DNA from: Opacimonas sp964559075
GTDB lineage: Bacteria > Pseudomonadota > Gammaproteobacteria > Enterobacterales > Alteromonadaceae
Assembly: GCA_964559075.1 (NCBI GenBank)
Contig: CAZLGJ010000033.1
Location: 1 to 24,238 of the forward strand
Reading direction: 5' to 3'
DNA length: 24,238 bases
A model generated the notes under the pieces. It worked only from the letters and a program-made list of their open reading frames with translations. It did not search any database and was not told where the DNA came from. This document shows positions 13,804 through 22,238 of the stretch, piece by piece. The position numbers and the translations under genes were made by a program. Numbering within the stretch: the first letter of the stretch is position 1; each line of letters opens with the position of its first letter.

Positions 13804-15840
13804 TTATTGCATTTTTCTTACAGGGGCGCCATTGCTAAATGCTTCCCAGACGTCCTTGCGAAAGCGCATGTTGGGTCGGTCTTCTACAACCTCAAACGCC
13901 AATGTGTCAATGTGCTGTTGGCCGTGACGGTCAGTGATAGTTACGGTTGCCACGTGCGTCCCCAAGGGTAAGTTTGCCGGGAGTTCATAGCGCCATAGGT
14001 GCACATTGCGATCGGTCACGTGTCGCTGCGGCTGCGGGACAGTTGGCCCATTTTGGATTCCTTTGAACACCTGATAGCCTTGATTTGCCTCGATTCCCGA
14101 GCGGCTTTGTAGCGCAATGCGTGCAACCGAAAGCTGCCTTTGTGCGGCAAATGGGTCAACAAAATCAACCCCGATCTTGGCACTTTCGCCTTGTGCTTGT
14201 TGGGTGCGTGCCATGCTGACAGCTGACATGTTATTGATACTGATATTGACTTGAGTATCGCTAGCCCCGGCCCAGACGTTTGCAGTAATGAACGTTTTGT
14301 TCATCAGATCCTCCGGTGTCAGGATTTTCACATCCGGTAAGTCGTTAATCGACAGTGGCGGAATGGGATCGCGGGTATTTTTATCAGAATTGTGCCAGGC
14401 GCTTATTTGTTGATACCAATCCCTGAAGCTGGGGGTCGAGAGTGACAGCCAGGCAACGCGCTCTCGACCGACATTCGCGCCATGATAACACTCTTGATAT
14501 TTACCTTGATCATCAAATTGCAAACTGAGCCAGCCTTTTGGTGCGCCCATGCGTTGTAATGACATCGGGGTGCCGTGAATATCCAAGTCACCCTGATACC
14601 AGCCACCAGAAGCGGCGCCAGCAATGATATGTCGAAACGGTAAGGCGTCTACACCCACACTGGCAGACCACCCGGCGAACGCATCATTGGGTGCGAGGTT
14701 TTCAATGGTATGAGTGTGGCCTGAGATAGATAACACCTCTCGCCCAGCCACAAGTTCGTAGATGTCGGTTACATTATCGGTTTGATGCGCAGCGGTCGTT
14801 TGATCATAAAATGAAACAAACGGGATATGATGAGCAAACACGATTGTTTTATCTTTTGGGGTTAGGGCCAGCAGATTTTCTACAAAATGCACCTGCTCTT
14901 CGGTCACCCGGCCGTTATAGCGTTTGCGGTCATCGGTCAAACAAAACTCACGGCCAGGGCGCATAGCATCTTCTGCATGACACGGATAGACCACATTATC
15001 TAGCGCAATAAACAAAACATTGCCGATTTCGAAAGCGTAATAGGCAGGACCCCATAAACGTCGCCAGCTATCGGCGCTATCAACATCAAAATCTGCGTCA
15101 AAATCAAAATCGTGATTGCCGTGCACCCACCATTGCGGTGCTTGCAGCGCACCAATCACTTGGCTCATCCGCGGGATCAAGCCCAAATCATCGCCCATGA
15201 CATCACCCACTGCAATCACACAGTCTGGTGTTGCTTCCCGGTCAAGTAGGTCATCGATCGTTGAGTCACGAAAATAGCTGATATCTTGGTTGGCGTAAGC
15301 TTGGACATCACCAAGTACCACACAATTAAATGCGCTGTTGGCAGCCGGAATGAGGGGGAAATGAATCGCGCTTGGTACAGGCCCAGTCGCAGGTAAACCG
15401 CCAAAGCGCAGCGGTTTGGGCGAGCCGGCGGGTTTATGCTGATAAGAAAACTGCGGGGTGTAATTTGGATCAGTAGGTACTTGCCAATCTGAGGGCTGAA
15501 TAACAAACACGCTCATGTCATCCAAAATGGGCAGTGCATATTGACCATCTGCAGCAGATTGCACCACGTCTTTACCATTGGACACCAGCACATCAGGGAT
15601 ACCTTTTTCATCACTGTCGAACAGTCCATTGCGGTTGCGGTCGTGAAATACTCGCCCTGTCACCTTTGTGGGCGCAGCGGTTTTGACGTCGCGCACTACC
15701 TGTACTTGGGCAAAGTAAGGTGTTGCTGTGCCAGTGGTGTTAGGCACAACTGCAGATGTTGCACTGCAACCGCTTAGAACACATATAGATAACGATAAAA
15801 TTCCGGTGTACAAAAACACAAAACGCGTTCCAGAAGTCAT
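13804..15840 (-). CDS. Three-domain calcineurin-like metallophosphoesterase, lipoprotein
   Basis: A 678-residue exported phosphoesterase. Start ATG 15840, with AAGGAT 7 nt upstream; a longer frame from 15885 would bury the signal peptide. The lipobox is VLSGC (C25). Residues about 60-110 form an N-terminal beta domain with a calcium-loop motif, DRNRNGLFDSDEKG. The catalytic domain (about 170-430) shows the full metal set: VVLGDVQ, AVGDVMGDD, HGNHDFD, FAHHIPF and SGHTHT. A C-terminal beta domain (about 450-678) completes the architecture Pfam calls MetallophosN–Metallophos–MetallophosC, which I associate mainly with Bacteroidetes. It has its own Pho box upstream, and no terminator separates it from the phoX promoter region. 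Likely substrates are organic phosphomonoesters or diesters; which is not decidable from sequence. Confidence 0.88.
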   Translation of the reverse strand: MTSGTRFVFLYTGILSLSICVLSGCSATSAVVPNTTGTATPYFAQVQVVRDVKTAAPTKVTGRVFHDRNRNGLFDSDEKGIPDVLVSNGKDVVQSAADGQYALPILDDMSVFVIQPSDWQVPTDPNYTPQFSYQHKPAGSPKPLRFGGLPATGPVPSAIHFPLIPAANSAFNCVVLGDVQAYANQDISYFRDSTIDDLLDREATPDCVIAVGDVMGDDLGLIPRMSQVIGALQAPQWWVHGNHDFDFDADFDVDSADSWRRLWGPAYYAFEIGNVLFIALDNVVYPCHAEDAMRPGREFCLTDDRKRYNGRVTEEQVHFVENLLALTPKDKTIVFAHHIPFVSFYDQTTAAHQTDNVTDIYELVAGREVLSISGHTHTIENLAPNDAFAGWSASVGVDALPFRHIIAGAASGGWYQGDLDIHGTPMSLQRMGAPKGWLSLQFDDQGKYQECYHGANVGRERVAWLSLSTPSFRDWYQQISAWHNSDKNTRDPIPPLSINDLPDVKILTPEDLMNKTFITANVWAGASDTQVNISINNMSAVSMARTQQAQGESAKIGVDFVDPFAAQRQLSVARIALQSRSGIEANQGYQVFKGIQNGPTVPQPQRHVTDRNVHLWRYELPANLPLGTHVATVTITDRHGQQHIDTLAFEVVEDRPNMRFRKDVWEAFSNGAPVRKMQ

Positions 15841-15886
15841 GACCAGTATCCTTATTGCATGCATTAAATAAATGGCGATATACAAT

Positions 15887-15931
15887 AATTTACTGAAAAT
15901 GTGTGACGCTTTTAAGACATGTTGCTGACAG
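15887..15931 (-). promoter_or_regulatory. PhoB-dependent promoter of the metallophosphoesterase gene
   Basis: Reverse-strand half-sites CTGTCAG (15925-15931), ATGTCTT (15914-15920) and GCGTCAC (15903-15909) repeat at 11-bp steps. TAAATT (15887-15892) follows 10 nt after the last one as the -10. The box starts 11 bp past the end of the DUF1826 gene. The same geometry as the phoX promoter supports the call. Confidence 0.75.
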
Positions 15932-15942
15932 TTGCAATAGAC

Positions 15943-16536
15943 TTACATTGGGTCGAGTGTTAATAAAACTCGCTGGTCATTTGCTGATACTTGGCATGAA
16001 CGATGTTTGGCCGCCATGTGCGCTTGCCCTTCCCACGCTTGACCTTTTAAGAGGCCAACATCAAAGGCTGTCATCTGCATGATATGTGCATCATCGGTTG
16101 CATTGGCCGCAAGCCATTCTGTACCCGGTCCAATGTAAGTGCTCACTAGTCTTACAGGTATATTATCCACATGAAACTTAGGGCACATGGCTTTTTGTAA
16201 CGGGGTTAGACGCAGACCAACGCTATCGCAATCAAACAGGCATGTAAGCATTTCACTGAGTAGATAAATGTCATCCACTACCGCATCTTTATAAATATGA
16301 CAGGGGAGTGTATCAGTTAACTCTTGTTTTAAAGAAGTGAGTGCATACACACCGCGCAGGTTTATTCTCAAGGATGAAAAGTGGTCAGTGAAATATTGTT
16401 CAATGGCGCTTTGGGCAGGGCGTTGCCAAAGCGCAACGCTGGTATCAGGGGCAAAAATATCGGTCAGCGCCATATGTGAGTCGCTTACCTTAGTGCAAGG
16501 CGAGAAATGCGCCTGTGATAGTTCATTAATTCCCAT
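15943..16536 (-). CDS. DUF1826 family protein, zinc-limitation operon partner of zigA
   Basis: A 197-residue cytoplasmic protein without signal peptide. Conserved blocks MCPKFHVDNIPVRLVSTYIG, then PGTEWL, and a C-terminal KHRSC are typical of DUF1826. HVD plus a later histidine is reminiscent of a 2-His-1-carboxylate metal site, but that is only suggestive and no reaction is established. Start ATG 16536 has GAGGA 5-6 nt upstream. It lies 25 bp after the zigA stop, in the same direction and with no terminator between, so it is the second gene of the Zur-controlled operon. DUF1826 genes commonly accompany COG0523 GTPases in Zur regulons, which fits. It might act as a zinc-sparing or metallochaperone client protein; this is inference. 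Confidence 0.85.
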   Translation of the reverse strand: MGINELSQAHFSPCTKVSDSHMALTDIFAPDTSVALWQRPAQSAIEQYFTDHFSSLRINLRGVYALTSLKQELTDTLPCHIYKDAVVDDIYLLSEMLTCLFDCDSVGLRLTPLQKAMCPKFHVDNIPVRLVSTYIGPGTEWLAANATDDAHIMQMTAFDVGLLKGQAWEGQAHMAAKHRSCQVSANDQRVLLTLDPM

Positions 16537-16561
16537 AATTGTCCTCGCGTGAGTGCTTAAG

Positions 16562-17767
16562 TTAGTGATCCCAAGATGGGAATGGGTCAGGTAATGTCAC
16601 CCACATCTGACTGCCGGCAAGCAGCTCATCTTCAGTTAATAGACACTGGTTGAGTCGGGTAATGATGTCGTCTTTATCCAGACCTTGACCGATAAATACT
16701 AACTCTTGGCGCATGTCGCCAAACGGCTCGACCCACTGTGCGCGGATATTTTCGAGATACTCAGGATCATCTGGCCATTGTTCTTCTGGTACCGCTTTCC
16801 AAAATAAACCCGCAGCGCCATAGCGCGCCATGCCGCCGGCTTGACTCCAGCTACCGGCAAGCTGTGGACGTGAAGCAAGCCAAAAGAACCCTTTTGAGCG
16901 GATGAGTTTGCCCGCGATTTCCTTCGAGTGTAAAAACGCATAAAATTTTTGTGGATGAAACGGCACCCTTGCGGTGTAGACAAAACTACTGATCCCGTAT
17001 TCTTCGGTTTCGGGGACATGCTCGCCGCGCAGCTCTTTGAGCCAACCTGGAGCTAACTGCGCTTTTTCAAAACTAAATTTACCCGTAGCGAGAACTTCTT
17101 TGACCGGAACCTTGCCATTTTCGATGGGGATTTGCACGGCTTCGGTATTGAGCGTTTGCAGGATGCTTTGTAGACGCTTGAGTTCGTCAGCGCTGACTAG
17201 GTCGGTTTTGCTGATCAACAACACGTCGGCAAATTCAATTTGTTCCACAAGCAAATCGGCGACGCTGCGCTCGTCCTCTTCCCCCAGACTTTCGCCCAGA
17301 TCTTGCAGGGATTTTGCCTCATCGTAGTCTTTGAGGAAGTTAAGGGCATCTACCACAGTGACTAAGGTATCAAGCTGGGCAACATCGCCCAAACTTACCC
17401 CGTCTTCATCGGCAAAAGTAAAGGTCTCAGCAACGGGTAATGGCTCTGAGATACCAGTAGACTCAATCACCAGATAATCGTAGTTGCCCGATGCAGCTAA
17501 GCGGTTGATTTCGACTAAGAGATCTTCACGCAAGGTACAACAAATACAGCCATTGCTCATTTCTACTAATTTTTCTTCAGCGCGGTTAAGGCTGATTTCG
17601 TTTTTGACCGTGGCGGCATCGATGTTAATTTCGGACATATCATTGACAATGACCGCTACTTTTAAATTATCACGATTGTGCAAAATGTGATTGAGCACTG
17701 TGGTTTTGCCAGCACCTAAAAAGCCGGATAAAACCGTCACGGGTAAGCGAGGTAAGGAAGTATGCAT
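16562..17767 (-). CDS. zigA: ZigA-type COG0523/CobW zinc chaperone GTPase
   Basis: A 401-residue G3E GTPase predicted to deliver zinc to enzymes when zinc is scarce. Walker A is GFLGAGKTT (residues 15-23). The metal-binding CxCC motif is GCICC (C74, C76, C77) followed by TLREDLL. Walker B/switch is YLVIESTGISEP, and the guanine-specificity motif is SKTDLV. A CobW C-terminal domain (about 260-380) follows, with SSFVYTARVPFHPQKFYAFL and RSKGFFWLASRPQLAGSWSQ. Full length. Start ATG 17767 lacks a clear ribosome-binding site but is the only sensible start before Walker A. A Zur box centred 38 bp upstream indicates repression by Zur with zinc. Leads the zigA–DUF1826 operon and diverges from sbcD. 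Confidence 0.92.
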   Translation of the reverse strand: MHTSLPRLPVTVLSGFLGAGKTTVLNHILHNRDNLKVAVIVNDMSEINIDAATVKNEISLNRAEEKLVEMSNGCICCTLREDLLVEINRLAASGNYDYLVIESTGISEPLPVAETFTFADEDGVSLGDVAQLDTLVTVVDALNFLKDYDEAKSLQDLGESLGEEDERSVADLLVEQIEFADVLLISKTDLVSADELKRLQSILQTLNTEAVQIPIENGKVPVKEVLATGKFSFEKAQLAPGWLKELRGEHVPETEEYGISSFVYTARVPFHPQKFYAFLHSKEIAGKLIRSKGFFWLASRPQLAGSWSQAGGMARYGAAGLFWKAVPEEQWPDDPEYLENIRAQWVEPFGDMRQELVFIGQGLDKDDIITRLNQCLLTEDELLAGSQMWVTLPDPFPSWDH

Positions 17768-17790
17768 TAGCTGTATTTAGTAGATGAATG

Positions 17791-17817
17791 TACAGTAATG
17801 TTATACTGTAACATTTA
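17791..17817 (-). promoter_or_regulatory. Zur box controlling zigA–DUF1826
   Basis: AATGTTA (17797-17803), 5 bp, TAACATT (17809-17815): the core of the E. coli Zur palindrome (consensus TGTTATANTATAACA). It ends 27 bp before the zigA start. A second inverted repeat, TACAGTA-ATGTTA-TACTGTA (17791-17810), overlaps it. The site fits the known Zur control of ZigA-type GTPases. Confidence 0.82.
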
Positions 17818-17865
17818 AATGTGCAAACTCGGTCGACGAAAACTGAGCTACGTCTGTCGCTTTTA

Positions 17866-17938
17866 TTGACACATTTTTTTTGAATAACAAAATCCCCAAA
17901 TTTTTGCATACAAAAAAGCATATAATCCTCTTTATAAT
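17866..17938 (+). promoter_or_regulatory. Candidate promoter region of sbcDC
   Basis: A consensus -35 TTGACA (17866-17871) is followed 16 nt later by CAAAAT (17888-17893). Two TATAAT-like hexamers (17921-17926 and 17933-17938) lie further down without good -35 partners. Which one is used cannot be decided by eye. Confidence 0.35.
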
Positions 17939-17984
17939 CTTTATCACCACACACGTTTGTAACAGTAAAATAAGGACTCGCCTT

Positions 17985-19160
17985 TTGTTTACATTTATGC
18001 ACACCTCGGATTGGCACTTGGGTAAAATTTTGCACGCGCAATCACTACTCGAAGATCAGGTTCACATGCTCGAGCAAATTAAGTCTGTCCTTGCTGATAA
18101 ACGCTGTGATGCACTAGTGATTGCCGGCGATATTTACGACCGTGCTGTGCCCCCAAAAGATGCGATAGAGTGCCTCAACCACAACTTATCTGATATCGTC
18201 ATCAATATGGGGATCCCCGTTGTGATGATCTCGGGCAATCACGATGCTGCCGAACGGCTCGGTTTTGGCGCGCAATTCATGAAACATGCGGGTTTGCACA
18301 TTATGAGTAATTTGCAGCAGATCACCACGCCGGTGGTATTGTCCAAACAGGGCGTTGAGGTAGCCTTTTACGGGATCCCGTATTGCGATCCCCATACCGT
18401 GCGCAGTACGTTTATCGAAGAAGAGCGCGCACAAGCCATCAAAACCTTCGATGATGCCCACACGTTTTTGGTCGAAAAAATCAAAGCGGTAATGTCACCA
18501 CAACAGCACAATGTGCTGCTCAGTCATTGCTTTGTGCAAGGCGGACACACCAGCGACTCGGAACGAACACTGCAGGTCGGCGGGGCTGATCAGGTCAGTC
18601 CCGTTCCATGCGAGGCGTTTGATTATGTTGCCCTTGGACACTTGCATAAACCACAGTATAAAGGGGCGCCGCATGTTCGTTATAGTGGCTCGCCGCTCAA
18701 ATACAGTTTTTCAGAGGTTGAACAGCCCAAAGGCGTTACTATGGTAACTTGTCGTGATGATATGAATGTACCACACTCACGTTGTGATTTTGCTCACCTT
18801 GATTTGCCTCCGCGTCGGGATCTGCGAGTGGTGGAAGGCACGCTGGCACAAATCATGGCGCAAGCTAGTACCGACCTGCATACACAGGATTATTTGTTGG
18901 CAAGACTTACTGACACCGAAGCGCTCATCGACCCGATGCAAAAGCTGCGTCAGGTATATCCCAACATTCTGCATATTGAGCGGCCTCAGCTGTCACGCAC
19001 CATAGAAAACACGGCTGATCGTCAGGCGATTAAAAATGAGCCGGAGAAACTGGTGGGGGACTTTTATGCGCAAATTACTGATGCACCACTTAGTAAGGCG
19101 CAAGCTGAGATTGTCAAAACAACCCTCAACACGCTCACCAGCCACACGCAAGGAGCCTAA
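17985..19160 (+). CDS. sbcD: SbcD exonuclease subunit (Mre11 homologue)
   Basis: Nuclease subunit of SbcCD, which opens DNA hairpins and processes ends. The start is TTG 17985: AAGGA sits 8 nt upstream (17972-17976), and the residues FTFMHTSDWHLGK match the strand that opens SbcD (E. coli MRILHTSDWHLG). The ATG at 17997 would lose that strand, and a longer TTG frame from 17880 runs through promoter sequence. Length 391 residues against about 400 in E. coli. Phosphoesterase motifs are HTSDWHLG, VIAGDIYDRA, ISGNHDAAERL, LSHCFVQGG and ALGHLHKPQ, giving a complete two-metal site. The C-terminal capping region is about 270-391. Followed after 3 bp by sbcC, so co-transcribed and probably co-translated. 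Confidence 0.95.
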   Translation: MFTFMHTSDWHLGKILHAQSLLEDQVHMLEQIKSVLADKRCDALVIAGDIYDRAVPPKDAIECLNHNLSDIVINMGIPVVMISGNHDAAERLGFGAQFMKHAGLHIMSNLQQITTPVVLSKQGVEVAFYGIPYCDPHTVRSTFIEEERAQAIKTFDDAHTFLVEKIKAVMSPQQHNVLLSHCFVQGGHTSDSERTLQVGGADQVSPVPCEAFDYVALGHLHKPQYKGAPHVRYSGSPLKYSFSEVEQPKGVTMVTCRDDMNVPHSRCDFAHLDLPPRRDLRVVEGTLAQIMAQASTDLHTQDYLLARLTDTEALIDPMQKLRQVYPNILHIERPQLSRTIENTADRQAIKNEPEKLVGDFYAQITDAPLSKAQAEIVKTTLNTLTSHTQGA

Positions 19161-19163
19161 AAT

Positions 19164-22100
19164 ATGCAGCCACTTTCGTTGACTATCCAAGCTTTTGGTC
19201 CTTTTGCCGGTAAAGAAGTGATTGATTTTACCGTACTCGGTCGTGATCCGATGTTCTTGATCAACGGTCCGACTGGAGCCGGCAAAAGCAGTATATTGGA
19301 CGCTATGTGTTTTGCTTTATATGGAGTCACCACAGGTAATGAACGACAGGCGGAGGATATGCGCTGTGATAATGCAGATGTTGGCTTGCTGACACAAGTG
19401 GCGTTTACGTTTGCTATTGGCTCAGGTGCGAATGAAAAACGCTATCGCATCACGCGCGACCCTAAGCAAGACCGTCCAGCTCAACGCGGCGACGGTATGA
19501 CTGAGCATAAGCCGAAAGCCACAGTGTGGGAGTTGGATGAACATAGCAATGATTTAAAAGCCATAGTTTCGGGCAAAATCACCGATGCTAATGAGTTTGT
19601 AGACAACACAATAGGTCTGTCTGCTGAGCAGTTCCGCCAAGTGATGGTGTTACCGCAAGGACAGTTTCGCAAGTTACTCACGGCCAACACGGCTGAACGT
19701 ATTAAGATTTTTTCGACCTTGTTTGGCACCTCGCTATACAAGCAAATTGAAGATGACATTGTGACCAAAGCGAAAGCGGTCACCGAAAAAATACGGGTAC
19801 TTGATGCCAAAAAACAAGCCATATTTGAATCCGTCGCGTTAGATAATCCACAGCAAGTGGCAACGGCACTTGAGGCTAAACAAAGCGAGGTCGATGCCCA
19901 GCAACGACTGGTAACGACAGCAGACCAGGCACGCAGTGTTGCAGAGAAAGCGTTAACAGAGGCGCAACAACTGCACAAGCAACTCGCTGAGCACAACCAA
20001 AAACAAGCCGAGCTGAGTCAGCTCAACGCCCAAGCGCCGGTCATTAATCAGCACAAGAGTCAGTTACAACGTGCGCAAGCAGCGGATAAGATTGCCTCAG
20101 TCTTCACTGATGTCAACAAAACGCAGCGGGCTTATCAACAAGCAGACGCAGCTGTAACCAAAAGTGCAGCCGCGTTGGCCTCATTGCAACAAACGGCTGA
20201 GACAGCCAAAAGCGCATTAGACCGAGCTGAGAGTGAGGCTCGTCGTCTGCCTGAGTTACAAACTCAGCTAGCCAACCAAGAACGTGCGCTAGAAGCGCAT
20301 ACTCAGCTGTCTGCGCACATACAGGCTGAGTCAGAGGCACAGGCCAATGTAAGAAAGCTATCAACCAAGTTAGCGAAATTTCAGGGCCGCGTTGACGAGC
20401 TAGTGACATCGGTAAGTGAACATGAGACGAACATCACGCAGACCGAAGATGCTATCCATGCACTGCAGGATGCCCCAGTAAATGTTCAGCAGTGGACACA
20501 TCATCTCAAACAGCGCCAGTTGCTTGATGCTTTACAATCTAGGCGTGCAACATTACAAAATGACGTTGTAGTGGCGGCAACACAGCGCGACAGCGCTAAG
20601 CAACAATTGCAAGCCAGTCAGCATAGCTTGACCACCCTCAAGGTTAAATGGCATCAGGGGCAAGCCTTCGCACTTGCCCAGCAACTCGAGATTGATAGCC
20701 CGTGCCCAGTTTGTGGTAGTCTGGAACACCCAGCGCCGGCGCAGTTAGCCGTAGAACAAATTGTGTCTCAGGACGAGGTGGAGGCAGCTGAACAGCTCGT
20801 TGTGTCGCATGCTGAAGTATTAAATGAGGCAGAGAGAGCGTTACAAAGTGCGGAACACAACTTGGCAGGTCATATTACAGACATAGCAAGTCATCAAGAG
20901 GCATTAGGTGATGTTGCTCAGATGACGACAGAAGCTGTGCAGCAGGCTTTAACTGAGTCACAGCTGCAGTTGTCACAGCTCAACAAATTACGAGAGGGAC
21001 TCAAGGCAACTAAAGCCGCTCTGTCAGAGGAAAAAAACAGCTTTGCCAAGGGGCTTGCTGCGACCAATGAGGTTAAGCTACTGGTAGAAAATGCACAATC
21101 TGCATTGGCCTTGGCACAGGGCAAAGTAAAAGCAATGCAAGAGAGTATAGCGGCTGAGTATCAAGATCGCGATAAGGTTGCCCAGGCGACTGAACAGCTA
21201 AGTAACACAATTGTACAGATCAACGAGGCCTATCAGTCTGCCAACACTGCTTATAACAACGCACAGACACAAGTTGCCGCACTCAAGGCGACCATAGCGT
21301 CACAAACCACCGTCGCGACACAGGCACAGCAAGATGCGATTGCCGCACATTCACTGTGGGAAGTGACATTGCATGATTCGATGTTTGTTGACCAGGCTGA
21401 TTTTGTTGCGGCGCAAATGGATGAGTCCGCGCAGTTTGCATTATCTAACACCATCAGCGAATATGAAAACGCTGTGATTGCTCTAACTAGCATGATTGCG
21501 ACACTCGCCTCACAAATTGATGAACAGCAATCACCGAATTTAACAGTGTTAGCAGAAACAGCGCAAGCTGCGAGCGTGCGCTATGAAGCGGAACAAAATA
21601 CGCTGCAAGGCTTATTGAGTCGCGCGCAGAGCCTTGCGGATGCTCACGCGCGTTTAGTCGAGTATGCCCACAAAAATCAAGCGGCGGAAGAGGAATACAA
21701 GGTAGTCGGTACGTTGGCAAAAGTCCTCAAAGGGGATAATGCAAACAACGTCAACTTGGAGACCTATGTGCTTAGTGTCTTATTGGATGAAGTGCTAGCG
21801 AGCGCCAGTGCTAGATTGTTACACATGAGTGAAAACCGTTTTAGTTTGCAGCGTAAACTCGACAAAAATAAAGGCAGTGGCAAATCAGGTCTCGATTTGG
21901 AGGTTTACGATATTTATTCAGCGACCAGTCGAGATGTTGCGACATTATCTGGCGGGGAGTCATTTTTGTCCGCGCTGGCCTTAGCACTGGGGTTATCGGA
22001 TGTGGTGCAAAGTCACTCCGGCGGCATCAAAATCGATACCTTATTTATTGATGAAGGCTTTGGCAGCTTGGATAGCGACTCATTACAGCGGGCAATTGAC

Positions 22101-22238
22101 ACCCTCGCGGATCTGCAGATGAATGGTCGTATGATTGGCATTATCTCCCATGTGGGTGATTTGAAGGAGCAGATCCCGCTGCGCATCGATATCCATAAAG
22201 TCAAAAATCACAGCACCATTAGTCAAGTTGGGATGTAG
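19164..22238 (+). CDS. sbcC: SbcC ATPase subunit (Rad50 homologue)
   Basis: A 1024-residue SMC-like ATPase that drives and gates SbcD. Walker A is INGPTGAGKSS (G35-S43). Coiled coil runs from about 180 to 500 and from 530 to 850, rich in glutamine and alanine. The zinc hook CPVC (C514, C517) at the apex dimerises two coils. The ABC signature is LSGGES (L928-S933) and Walker B is TLFIDEGFGSLD with D963/E964. Length is close to the 1048 of E. coli. Strong AAGGAG (19150-19155), 8 nt before ATG 19164, lies within the end of sbcD. Its TAG touches the stop of the reverse-strand lipoprotein gene with no intervening base, so no terminator separates the convergent pair. All catalytic elements appear intact. 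Confidence 0.96.
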   Translation: MQPLSLTIQAFGPFAGKEVIDFTVLGRDPMFLINGPTGAGKSSILDAMCFALYGVTTGNERQAEDMRCDNADVGLLTQVAFTFAIGSGANEKRYRITRDPKQDRPAQRGDGMTEHKPKATVWELDEHSNDLKAIVSGKITDANEFVDNTIGLSAEQFRQVMVLPQGQFRKLLTANTAERIKIFSTLFGTSLYKQIEDDIVTKAKAVTEKIRVLDAKKQAIFESVALDNPQQVATALEAKQSEVDAQQRLVTTADQARSVAEKALTEAQQLHKQLAEHNQKQAELSQLNAQAPVINQHKSQLQRAQAADKIASVFTDVNKTQRAYQQADAAVTKSAAALASLQQTAETAKSALDRAESEARRLPELQTQLANQERALEAHTQLSAHIQAESEAQANVRKLSTKLAKFQGRVDELVTSVSEHETNITQTEDAIHALQDAPVNVQQWTHHLKQRQLLDALQSRRATLQNDVVVAATQRDSAKQQLQASQHSLTTLKVKWHQGQAFALAQQLEIDSPCPVCGSLEHPAPAQLAVEQIVSQDEVEAAEQLVVSHAEVLNEAERALQSAEHNLAGHITDIASHQEALGDVAQMTTEAVQQALTESQLQLSQLNKLREGLKATKAALSEEKNSFAKGLAATNEVKLLVENAQSALALAQGKVKAMQESIAAEYQDRDKVAQATEQLSNTIVQINEAYQSANTAYNNAQTQVAALKATIASQTTVATQAQQDAIAAHSLWEVTLHDSMFVDQADFVAAQMDESAQFALSNTISEYENAVIALTSMIATLASQIDEQQSPNLTVLAETAQAASVRYEAEQNTLQGLLSRAQSLADAHARLVEYAHKNQAAEEEYKVVGTLAKVLKGDNANNVNLETYVLSVLLDEVLASASARLLHMSENRFSLQRKLDKNKGSGKSGLDLEVYDIYSATSRDVATLSGGESFLSALALALGLSDVVQSHSGGIKIDTLFIDEGFGSLDSDSLQRAIDTLADLQMNGRMIGIISHVGDLKEQIPLRIDIHKVKNHSTISQVGM

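Noticed and set aside
17791..17810. LexA-like site between zigA and sbcD
   Set aside because: The half-sites are in the order TACAGTA…TACTGTA, opposite to CTGT…ACAG of a LexA box, and the sequence is better explained by the overlapping Zur palindrome.
17880..17984. N-terminal extension of SbcD with a hydrophobic segment, resembling a signal or membrane anchor
   Set aside because: It starts at a TTG with no ribosome-binding site, runs through A/T-rich promoter-like DNA, and SbcD is a cytoplasmic protein. The internal TTG at 17985 has a proper site and matches the family N-terminus.
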